Translations under genes and position numbers: made by a program | The notes under the pieces: model-generated | Database searches by the model: none | Told to the model about the DNA's origin: nothing | The model's input: the letters and a program-made list of their open reading frames with translations, nothing else | Shown: positions 39,728 through 46,213 of the stretch, piece after piece | How positions within the stretch are numbered: position 1 is the stretch's first letter | How the letters are laid out: every line of letters starts with the position of its first letter | Assembly (NCBI GenBank): GCA_902489445.1 | Contig: CABTZX010000011.1 | Coordinates: forward strand, 1-46,213 | Direction of reading: 5' to 3' | From: an uncultured Bacteroidales bacterium | GTDB lineage: Bacteria; Bacteroidota; Bacteroidia; Bacteroidales; Porphyromonadaceae | DNA: 46,213 bases

Positions 39728-41101
39728 ATGCTTAGTGAAGACGCACCTAAGAATGCAACCCCTCGGGAGAAGGTGCAACCCTTTTCAGCAGCTCGCGAAG
39801 AGTCAGATGACAAGGAGAACAGCTCAAAACGAACACGCAAAAGAGTAAGGGTAACCAACAGCGCGCCCCAACGCACCGTAATTAGTACACAAAACGGCGC
39901 TACGGGCGGTAAATCCGTGGTTAGCAGTATAGAGGACGAAAGCACGCAAAAGGTACACAAGCCGCTCTTCGCTCCTATCGAAAAACCTTACGATAGAGTA
40001 CGTTTCCGCTCACCGGAAGCGTCTTCTGCACACGGAAATTATACGCGGCGCTCTCAGACTGATGGTGGTTACAGCCGTCCTCGGCCGTACCAAAGTAGCG
40101 AAAAAGGCGAAGAGGGGAAAATTCCGCAGCAAGCACCCCGCAGACCGATGCGCAATCGCCCTGCCATGCAACCCCGTACGGTAAGCGATGTGCACCGTCA
40201 AGCCGAACGTTACTACGGAGCAAGCGACAAGGAATACAACGAACGTTTTCAAAAAAACAATACACCGGAAAGCGCGGAAGGGCGTACCAATAAGCGATCG
40301 CCACGAAAAAAAGAGCAAAAACTGTATATCCAGCCCCCGGCAAAGGAGGTTGTTTCCTATCCGGAGTACAATGTGAAAAGCGGGGACCCTATCCGGCTGA
40401 ACAAATATCTTGCTAATGCCGGCGTTTGCTCTCGGCGTGTTGCCGATGAATTGATCGCTCAGGGCAAAGTGACCGTAAACGGAGAAGTGGTCACAAAGCT
40501 CGGTACCACCGTAACGCGTGAGGATAAAATCGCCTGCGACGGTAAGGATATGTCCATTGAGCGTAAAGTATACGTTTTGCTGAATAAGCCTAAGAATTGT
40601 GTCACTACGGTAAGCGATGAACAGGGACGCACTACCGTAATGGACATTGTGAAGAATGCCTGCACCGAAAAGATATTCCCCGTTGGTCGATTGGACCGCA
40701 ATACAACCGGTGTGCTGCTCCTTACAAACGACGGCGACTTGGCTGCCAATCTGCTTCATCCTTCCAAAGTGAAGAAAAAGATCTATCAGGTTTCGCTGGA
40801 TAAGCCCGTATCAGAGGAGCATATGAGGCAACTTGCCGAAGGAATTATCCTGGAGGATGGCGAAATACATGCCGATGCCGTTAGCTATATCGATGAGGAA
40901 AACCTCGCGATTGTAGGCATCGAAATCCATTCCGGACGGAACCGCATCGTGCGACGTATGTTCCAGCATTTGGGTTATCACGTACGTTCATTGGATCGGG
41001 TCTATTTTGCCGGACTGACTAAAAAGCGCCTTCCTCGCGGGCATTGGCGTTATTTAACCGAACAAGAGGTGGTTAACCTCAAAATGGGACGATTTGATTA
41101 G
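39728..41101 (+). CDS. RluB/RsuA-family pseudouridine synthase with long disordered N-terminus
   Basis: rRNA pseudouridine synthase. Residues 1 to about 215 are low-complexity, rich in Arg, Lys, Ser, Pro and Gln, with no fold apparent. An S4 RNA-binding domain follows (IRLNKYLANAGVCSRRVADELI), then the catalytic domain with Asp323 in VGRLDRNTTGVLLLTNDGDLA and the final motif GRNRIVRRMFQHLGYHVRSLDRV. RluB-like enzymes modify 23S rRNA near the peptidyl-transferase centre; the exact site cannot be read here. Long basic extensions are frequent in Bacteroidota homologues. asnS starts 16 bp after the stop codon. Confidence 0.92.
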   Translation: MLSEDAPKNATPREKVQPFSAAREESDDKENSSKRTRKRVRVTNSAPQRTVISTQNGATGGKSVVSSIEDESTQKVHKPLFAPIEKPYDRVRFRSPEASSAHGNYTRRSQTDGGYSRPRPYQSSEKGEEGKIPQQAPRRPMRNRPAMQPRTVSDVHRQAERYYGASDKEYNERFQKNNTPESAEGRTNKRSPRKKEQKLYIQPPAKEVVSYPEYNVKSGDPIRLNKYLANAGVCSRRVADELIAQGKVTVNGEVVTKLGTTVTREDKIACDGKDMSIERKVYVLLNKPKNCVTTVSDEQGRTTVMDIVKNACTEKIFPVGRLDRNTTGVLLLTNDGDLAANLLHPSKVKKKIYQVSLDKPVSEEHMRQLAEGIILEDGEIHADAVSYIDEENLAIVGIEIHSGRNRIVRRMFQHLGYHVRSLDRVYFAGLTKKRLPRGHWRYLTEQEVVNLKMGRFD

Positions 41102-41117
41102 AATACCATTAGATAAA

Positions 41118-42521
41118 ATGTCTATGAAAAGAACGATGATTAAGGAGCTTTTCGATAATGCTCCCGTAGATACGCAGGTCTGTATTAAGGGGTGGGTACG
41201 CACCCGTCGCGGCAATAAAAATGTATCCTTTATTGCCGTCAACGATGGTTCCACAATACACAACCTACAGGTGGTAGCCGAAACCGGTAAGTTTGACGAC
41301 GAACTGATGAGCAAAATAACCACAGGGGCATCCCTCTGTGTGGTGGGAAAGCTGGTCGCTTCGCAAGGTGCCGGGCAAAGTATTGAGCTGCAAGCTGCCG
41401 AAATTACCCTCTACGGTACGGCAGACCCGAAGGAATACCCCCTGCAAAAGAAGGGGCACTCGTTGGAGTTCCTCCGCGATATTGCCTATCTGCGTCCGCG
41501 AACCAACACATTTGGCGCCATTTTCCGTATCCGCCACAATATGTCTATCGCTATTCATACGTTCTTCCACAACAAGGGCTTTTACTACGTACATACGCCC
41601 ATTATCACTTCCAGTGATGCGGAAGGCGCCGGACAGATGTTCCGCGTAACCACGTTGGACCCCGAGCGGCTACCCCGTACGAAGGAAGGAAAAGTGGATT
41701 ACAAGAAGGATTTCTTCGGCAAACCCACTTCCCTCACCGTTTCCGGCCAGTTGGAAGGCGAACTTGCCGCATTGGCTTTGGGCGGCATCTATACCTTTGG
41801 CCCCACATTCCGTGCCGAAAACTCCAATACACCGCGCCACTTGGCTGAGTTTTGGATGATTGAACCCGAAATCGCTTTCTACGATATTCACGACAATATG
41901 GACCTTGCCGAAGAGTTTACCAAATATTGCGTTCAGTGGGCTCTGGAGCATTGTAAGGACGATTTGGCATTCCTCGCCGAACACTTCGACAGCGGCTTGC
42001 AGGAACGCCTTGAGTTCGTTCTCAAGCATCCCTTTGAGCGCATCACCTATACGGAAGGTGTTTCCATATTGGAAAAGGCTGTTGAAGCGGGCGAAAAGTT
42101 CGAATTCCCCGTCTACTGGGGTGCCGATTTGGCGAGCGAACACGAACGCTATTTGGTGGAAAAGCACTTCAAAAAGCCCGTAATTATGACCGACTACCCG
42201 AAAGACATTAAGGCGTTCTATATGAAACAGAACGATGATGGCAAAACGGTGCGCGGTATGGATGTGCTCTTCCCCATGATCGGCGAAATCATTGGTGGTA
42301 GCGAACGCGAAGCCGACTACGATAAGCTCCTCCGCCGTGCCCAAGAACTCCACATTCCCGATAAGGATATATGGTGGTATCTCGATACGCGTCGCTTCGG
42401 CTCCGTACCGCACAGCGGCTTTGGCTTAGGTTTTGAGCGGCTACTCCTCTTTGTCACCGGAATGGCGAATATACGTGACGTAATTCCCTTCCCACGGACG
42501 CCGAACAACGCCGAGTTCTAA
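41118..42521 (+). CDS. asnS: Asparaginyl-tRNA synthetase
   Basis: Class IIb synthetase. ATG at 41118 (MSMKRTMIKELF) is chosen; the open frame begins earlier with a TTG that overlaps the upstream gene. The N-terminal OB anticodon-binding domain (CIKGWVRTRRGNKNVSFIAVNDG) is followed by the catalytic core: FFHNKGFYYVHTPIIT, motif 2 region FGPTFRAENSNTPRHLAEFW and motif 3 GFGLGFERLLLFVTG, ending NIRDVIPFPRTPNNAEF. AsnRS-type residues and a length of 467 distinguish it from AspRS. Confidence 0.96.
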   Translation: MSMKRTMIKELFDNAPVDTQVCIKGWVRTRRGNKNVSFIAVNDGSTIHNLQVVAETGKFDDELMSKITTGASLCVVGKLVASQGAGQSIELQAAEITLYGTADPKEYPLQKKGHSLEFLRDIAYLRPRTNTFGAIFRIRHNMSIAIHTFFHNKGFYYVHTPIITSSDAEGAGQMFRVTTLDPERLPRTKEGKVDYKKDFFGKPTSLTVSGQLEGELAALALGGIYTFGPTFRAENSNTPRHLAEFWMIEPEIAFYDIHDNMDLAEEFTKYCVQWALEHCKDDLAFLAEHFDSGLQERLEFVLKHPFERITYTEGVSILEKAVEAGEKFEFPVYWGADLASEHERYLVEKHFKKPVIMTDYPKDIKAFYMKQNDDGKTVRGMDVLFPMIGEIIGGSEREADYDKLLRRAQELHIPDKDIWWYLDTRRFGSVPHSGFGLGFERLLLFVTGMANIRDVIPFPRTPNNAEF

Positions 42522-42548
42522 CCAGCTCGACCCAGCACCCACACCCAA

Positions 42549-42579
42549 GGGCAGAAGCTACCGCGCCTCTGCCCTTTTT
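42549..42579 (+). terminator. Rho-independent terminator of asnS
   Basis: GGGCAGA (42549-42555) pairs with TCTGCCC (42568-42574), followed by five T. Confidence 0.9.
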
Positions 42580-42604
42580 CGTTAATTTTGGGAGCAGCAG
42601 ATCC

Positions 42605-43867
42605 CTATTTGTCGGGCGTTACCACGGCGAGAATAGGGGTTGAGCCTATTCGCGTAGCAATGATGCGGTGTGCACTGCCCGGACGTATACCGAGGGTTCG
42701 GTAGAGATCGGCACGCGAAAGGGGGAAATTTTTCACCGTAAGATCCGCTTCCGGTAGGCGCTTTTTTAGCTCCTTAGCCGTTCGCGATTTCCACGGAATA
42801 ACCTCTTCCACGTGATAGATACGCCCGGGAAAGCCATCCACGCGCCTATCCGACGTATAGAGATGGCTATCCTTTGCGAGCTTCCACACCCCATAATGAG
42901 CCGATAGCCACTTAAAGGCTCCCGCTTTGAGTAGGGCTGCGTGAGGCAAATAGAGCCACGCGCCAACTTGCTCCGCCATTAACGGCTCGGCTTGTTGCTC
43001 GTCCCCGCTCCGGAGGGATAGACTGAACGGCTCTCCCCCCTCTTCCGGATAAAGATATAGATGCAACGGCACCTCTTGCGCCGGTAGGGGTTGCGCCGTA
43101 AGCGAGGCTATATAGAGCAACAGCTCCTTTACCTCGTTGCCCGTAGCCATTACGGCTATATGGGTTGCTTGTGGCAGTAAACGCAACAACTCCGCTATAT
43201 CCATCATGGGCGACAACTTAAAGAGCAGCCGACCGGGATAATGCTTTTCCGCAAGGCAGCGCACAATTTCCAACGGATTGGGCACAATGTCCCGCAACAG
43301 AAAGGTGCGTTGTCCCTGCGCTGTGCGTCGAGCCGGATCGAAGTAGAGCAGCTGATCTGCGCTAAACTCCATCTGCTCTATTGCCTCCACACTGTTTCCC
43401 TGATGAAGCATGAGCGCCTCGGCAGGCGCCGAAGGAAACAGAGCGGATAAAGCGAGGGGCAGATTGCGGCACGCCGCCACATAGGGCAACTGATCTTGCT
43501 CGTAGTAGTCGGCTTGCCGGGCGCAAGCACTCATAAAGAGGAAATCGATCCCCAACCCGCCGGTACCGTCCATCAATATGGTTTCCGGCATAACGTAGCG
43601 CTGTTTGTGCCGCGCCAATGGTTCACCGGAAGCTTGTTCAAAAGCTCTTTCCGTAGGGAGGAAAAAGGGACACTTTGCCAGCGAAGGGAATTTGTGCCAC
43701 TGCCGCTCAGCAAGTGCCACCTGACGGGCAATGAACGGACGCAACTTGTGCGGTACCGAGCTCTTGCCCAGCAGGATCCGATCGGGCGATAGATGCGCCA
43801 AGTCGATGCTCAGCCGCATTATTTCCTCTATCTCCTCCCGTGTGGGGAGTGCTGTTTCTTCTATCAC
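42605..43867 (-). CDS. Class I SAM-dependent methyltransferase with THUMP-like domain (PG_1098-like)
   Basis: Rossmann-fold methyltransferase of about 420 residues. It has an N-terminal helical region, SAM motif I ILMDGTGGLGIDFLFM near residue 100, and the catalytic-type motif LLYFDPARRT, followed by KLSPMMDI. A ferredoxin-like insert and the C-terminal THUMP-like domain (RTAKELKKRLPEADLTVKNFPLS, then SAHRIIATRIG) match the P. gingivalis PG_1098 group, presumed to act on RNA or another nucleic acid; the substrate is unproven. The start is uncertain: ATG codons at 43882 and 43903 overlap or precede the -7 box at 43872-43879, so the GTG at 43867 is preferred; ATG at 43819 is the other possibility. 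Confidence 0.82.
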   Translation of the reverse strand: MIEETALPTREEIEEIMRLSIDLAHLSPDRILLGKSSVPHKLRPFIARQVALAERQWHKFPSLAKCPFFLPTERAFEQASGEPLARHKQRYVMPETILMDGTGGLGIDFLFMSACARQADYYEQDQLPYVAACRNLPLALSALFPSAPAEALMLHQGNSVEAIEQMEFSADQLLYFDPARRTAQGQRTFLLRDIVPNPLEIVRCLAEKHYPGRLLFKLSPMMDIAELLRLLPQATHIAVMATGNEVKELLLYIASLTAQPLPAQEVPLHLYLYPEEGGEPFSLSLRSGDEQQAEPLMAEQVGAWLYLPHAALLKAGAFKWLSAHYGVWKLAKDSHLYTSDRRVDGFPGRIYHVEEVIPWKSRTAKELKKRLPEADLTVKNFPLSRADLYRTLGIRPGSAHRIIATRIGSTPILAVVTPDK

Positions 43868-43871
43868 GATG

Positions 43872-43879
43872 CAAAGATA
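43872..43879 (-). promoter_or_regulatory. -7 box overlapping the methyltransferase start
   Basis: TATCTTTG followed by CATC and then GTG on the minus strand, as at ruvB. It predicts a leaderless or near-leaderless message. Confidence 0.5.
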
Positions 43880-43944
43880 CATTGTTCGCATCGGTTGCCC
43901 CATTTCACTGAGGGGACGAAACCACCGCCCATACGGACGTTTTC

Positions 43945-43958
43945 GTATGTCAAAGAAC
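43945..43958 (-). promoter_or_regulatory. BoxA-like antitermination motif
   Basis: GTTCTTTGACATAC on the minus strand matches the sequence usually found before Bacteroidota 16S rRNA genes (TTCTTTGACATA), the counterpart of E. coli boxA. No rRNA gene follows here. Just downstream, CATACG and CGTATG form a small hairpin. Confidence 0.4.
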
Positions 43959-43959
43959 G

Positions 43960-44115
43960 CTGTCCCTCGGGGTGGCGCATCCGTACCGCCGCACTAACCA
44001 TCCGCTGATGTAATAATCAGTCGGTGGTAATGCCCGTCGGTGCTTTTGCTCCGAGGCGACAACACGCTGCCGGAGCTCGCTTGCTCCGTGCGTCTACCGT
44101 CTATTCCCAGAGGAA
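43960..44115 (-). ncRNA. Possible structured RNA or rRNA-type leader, identity unknown
   Basis: A minus-strand transcript from the promoter at 44121-44128 would run through strong hairpins: CGGAGC / GCTCCG with an AAGCGA loop, and CTGAT / ATCAG around TATTAC. It then passes the boxA-like motif. No open frame of note and no recognised RNA family. The layout (strong promoter, hairpins, boxA) resembles an rRNA leader cut off from its rRNA. Calling it an RNA gene is inference. Confidence 0.35.
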
Positions 44116-44120
44116 CGATG

Positions 44121-44128
44121 CAAAGGTA
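44121..44128 (-). promoter_or_regulatory. Promoter linked to the second 10-bp array
   Basis: TACCTTTG on the minus strand, followed by CATCGTTCCTCT. These 20 bases also follow the -7 box of rocD at 12403-12422. The array end lies 18-19 bp upstream. Confidence 0.75.
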
Positions 44129-44146
44129 CCACACGGCATACCCCCC

Positions 44147-44225
44147 AAGTGTATTAAAGTGTATCGAAGTGTATTAAACTGTATCGTAACGTATCCTAAC
44201 GTATCGAAGTGTATCAAAAAGTATC
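44147..44225. repeat. Promoter-linked 10-bp array (RATACACTTY), second copy
   Basis: Read on the minus strand: GATACTTTTT, GATACACTTC, GATACGTTAG, GATACGTTAC, GATACAGTTT, AATACACTTC, GATACACTTT, AATACACTTG, then a G run. These are eight units of exactly 10 bp. The last five units match the last five of the rocD array nearly base for base. Confidence 0.9.
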
Positions 44226-44485
44226 GGCGCTTTTCCGGTAGCTCCCAATAGGCTCTTTCTTTTATTGTGTTAGTTATTATAGCATTACTTTGCAATAAAG
44301 CCATCATAAACACCTGGCATTCACGCTCTATACTGCCACTAATTGACTTTGCCTTCCTTTCGTTCGCCTTAATTGGATTCTCTTCGTCCAATGCACCTCC
44401 CCCCCCTCCTCGCCTTTCGCACAGCGATTTTAATGCTCCTAATATAGCTTATATATAAAATAATAGGGAATATTTGTTTTTTTCA
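44226..44485. other. AT-rich intergenic stretch, no gene seen
   Basis: No open frame with a recognisable domain. It contains a short C-rich run (about 44398-44413) followed by an AT-rich segment leading to the promoter of the repeat protein. Confidence 0.5.
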
Positions 44486-44493
44486 TACCTTTG
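44486..44493 (+). promoter_or_regulatory. -7 box of the LRR/InlB-repeat protein gene
   Basis: TACCTTTG followed by CA. The leader of about 160 nt includes a five-codon open frame (ATG at 44630, TAG at 44648) just before the main ATG. Confidence 0.65.
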
Positions 44494-44658
44494 CATTGTA
44501 AGTTTTAGGAACCCTTAGTAAACAGTGCAGGTTTCTACGACTTTCGGGATTGTCTTTTTTGAGAGAAGTCTGCTTTAGCGGCCTCAAAACATATAACAGG
44601 GGGCAAAACAGTTTGATAATAAGAATAAAATGAGATCAACCACTAATTAGCAAAGCTT

Positions 44659-46213
44659 ATGGTATCACAAACTACTTTTACTAAAATCCACAACAAAGGA
44701 TTTGCCGGGGATTGTTCCCTTTCCGGAGCCTATTTATTATCTCTGCTCCTTTGCACGCTCCTTTGGAGTATTGCCGTAAAAGCACAAACGCCTAACCCGG
44801 GCGAAGGGGTTGTTACACTGACTACCGATACGCAGATCGGTCAAACGATCAGCCTCGGCTTTGGGGCTGTGGGAGTGGTAAACGTTGAAGGGATTCAAGG
44901 AACTCCAAGAGCGGATGGCGATGAACACAGCTACAAGATTACGGCGAATAAGATTGTCATCCACGGAACACTCACTTCGCTAAGCTGTTCCAATAATTCA
45001 ATAACCACCTTGGAACTATCGCAATGCAAAGCACTTAAGATGCTTTATTGTTCTTCCAACCAACTAACCACCTTAGAGCTATCGCAATGCCCTGCCCTTA
45101 ACGAAGTTAGTTGTACGTGGAATAAGCTTACAGCCTTGGATATATCCAACTGCTCAAAACTTACTTCGCTCGATTGCTCCAATAACGAAATAACGCAACT
45201 CAGTACTTCAAGTTGTACTGAATTGGCGGAATTGCGTTGCAATGCAAACAAACTAACAAAATTGAATCTTTCCGGATGCTCTAAGTTAACTACACTTTAC
45301 TGTTCTGAAAATCAGCTCGCTGACCTGAAGCTTGCCGGCTGCACAGCTTTAAATACCATCGATTGTAATGAAAACAAACTGGTAACACTTAATCTCTCCT
45401 CCTGCCCTGCATTAGAAGCTCTTGATTGCTCCATCAACAACCTTACCGAACTGAAACTCAGCGGTTGCACTGCCTTGCTGGAACTAAATTGTACCCTAAA
45501 CCAACTTATCGCTTTGGACGTATCCGACTGTGTAGCTTTGGCCGAACTCAAATGCTCTAAAAACAGCCTCACTGCTTTGGATCTCACAAAGAATAGTAAT
45601 TTGGAAATGCTTTACTGCTACAACAACCAAATTGGCAGTGATGCAATGGGCGCGCTGGTTAACAGTCTTATTGATCGGACAACTTTAGGTACCGGAACCC
45701 TTTGCGTAGCATCAACTGAAGATGAAAATAATGAGTGCCTTAAGGCTCATATTAATATTGCCAAGAAAAAGAGTTGGCGTGTAGTTGATACTAATTGGTA
45801 CGATTATGATGGTGTAGATGCCAACCCCTTTGCAGTTACACTGACTAAAGAAGGTGAAGGAACGCTCGCTGCTACCGGTGCAGATGACCTCAACGCAGTG
45901 GCATATGGGACCGAACTCACGATTGTAGCCACACCGGCGGAAGGATATGAACTCACCACTCTCACCGCAAACGATACAGACATACTTGCTACGAAGAAGG
46001 TTGTAGTGAAGAAAGCTACCGAAGTAAAAGCTACTTTCGCAAAGAAAACCTTTGCCGTAACGCTCACCAAGGAAGGTGAAGGAACGATCGCCGCTACCGG
46101 TGCGGATGACCTCAACGCAGTGGCATATGGGACCGAACTCACGATTGTAGCCACACCGGCGGAAGGATATGAACTCACCACTCTCACTGCTAACGATACC
46201 GATATTTTCGCTA
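44659..46213 (+). CDS. Secreted leucine-rich-repeat protein with InlB-type repeats, 3' end missing
   Basis: At least 518 residues, running off the window. Residues 1 to about 42 are a signal peptide (AYLLSLLLCTLLWSIAVKAQ). From residue 105 come ten full 21-residue leucine-rich repeats plus a partial eleventh, of the form LxxLxCsxNxLtxLxLsxCxx. Nearly all have Cys at positions 6 and 19, which would stack as two ladders along the solenoid. After a linker (SWRVVDTNWYDYDG), 74-residue repeats of the divergent InlB B-repeat kind begin at residue 392 (VTLTKEGEGTLAATGAD, then YGTELTIVATPAEGYEL). A C-terminal T9SS domain may lie beyond the window. Such proteins are typically surface adhesins or matrix binders. 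Confidence 0.9.
   Translation, partial: MVSQTTFTKIHNKGFAGDCSLSGAYLLSLLLCTLLWSIAVKAQTPNPGEGVVTLTTDTQIGQTISLGFGAVGVVNVEGIQGTPRADGDEHSYKITANKIVIHGTLTSLSCSNNSITTLELSQCKALKMLYCSSNQLTTLELSQCPALNEVSCTWNKLTALDISNCSKLTSLDCSNNEITQLSTSSCTELAELRCNANKLTKLNLSGCSKLTTLYCSENQLADLKLAGCTALNTIDCNENKLVTLNLSSCPALEALDCSINNLTELKLSGCTALLELNCTLNQLIALDVSDCVALAELKCSKNSLTALDLTKNSNLEMLYCYNNQIGSDAMGALVNSLIDRTTLGTGTLCVASTEDENNECLKAHINIAKKKSWRVVDTNWYDYDGVDANPFAVTLTKEGEGTLAATGADDLNAVAYGTELTIVATPAEGYELTTLTANDTDILATKKVVVKKATEVKATFAKKTFAVTLTKEGEGTIAATGADDLNAVAYGTELTIVATPAEGYELTTLTANDTDIFA
44971..45600 (+). repeat. Ten 63-bp leucine-rich-repeat units
   Basis: The coding repeat steps by exactly 63 bp (21 codons) with no insertions or deletions. 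DNA identity between units is moderate, so the units are old or diversified. Confidence 0.9.
45832..46213 (+). repeat. 222-bp InlB-type repeats, second one cut by the window end
   Basis: The first unit covers 45832-46053 and the second starts at 46054. A stretch of about 80 bp from GATGACCTCAACGCAGTGG (45883 and 46105) is identical in both, which points to recent duplication or conversion. Confidence 0.92.

Noticed and set aside
43904..44128. RNase P RNA or a known riboswitch
   Set aside because: The conserved RNase P segment (GAGGAAAGTCC-like) and aptamer motifs that I know are absent.

Overview
This window comes from the chromosome of a member of the Bacteroidota, order Bacteroidales, close to Porphyromonas. 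The evidence is the porU-porV-ispF gene order of the type IX secretion system (T9SS), a PG0541-type small gene at the end of an RND efflux operon, a PG_1098-type methyltransferase, and many promoters with the Bacteroidales -7 box TAnnTTTG, usually followed by CA. Nothing points to a phage, plasmid or insertion sequence. The coding content is mostly core genome.

Layout. 1-346: the 3' end of rplS and a tandem relic of the same gene end. 364-2025 (-): secreted C69 dipeptidase. 2326-10444 (-): a six-gene unit read histidine kinase, LytTR response regulator, TolC, adaptor, RND pump, PG0541-like protein. 10616-11329 (-): small outer-membrane barrel. 11821-11894: tRNA-Asn. 12617-17267 (+): rocD, ctlX, pruA and a GIN-domain lipoprotein, predicted to turn citrulline and ornithine into glutamate. 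17385-17651: GlsB-like membrane protein. 17733-19806 (-): secreted EEP-family enzyme and a HTH/S24 regulator. 19931-20107 (-): SRP RNA followed by tRNA-Thr. 20356-22268 (+): PCMD lipoprotein plus barrel. 23901-27781 (-): lipocalin-like lipoprotein, xseA, Lrp/AsnC regulator, ruvB. 28103-29044 (+): AraC regulator. 29069-31532 (-): smpB, serS, rpmA, rplU. 32852-42521 (+): porU, porV, ispF, purB, a pseudouridine synthase, asnS. 42605-43867 (-): THUMP-like methyltransferase. 44659 to the end (+): a large secreted protein with cysteine-bearing leucine-rich repeats and InlB-type repeats, running off the window and a plausible T9SS cargo.

The most unusual content is between the genes. Much of the intergenic DNA is made of short degenerate units repeated at helical spacing. 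Four separate loci each carry exactly four GGTATATACC-like palindromes whose starts are exactly 22 bp apart. A run of about 31 units with TACGTA/TTTAAA-type cores fills some 660 bp between rplU and porU, also at 22 bp. CTATAG and GCTCCG arrays at 23.0-23.3 kb keep the same 22-bp step. A second class has a 10-bp step: two arrays of RATACACTTY units lie immediately upstream of near-identical promoters, one for rocD and one upstream of a structured region at 44.1 kb, and three inverted arrays of TATCGGAACC-like units can fold back. Spacing of one or two helical turns puts all cores of an array on one face of the helix. This suggests cooperative protein binding or nucleoid organisation, but the sequence shows only the pattern. 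Coordinates were read by eye and no search was run.
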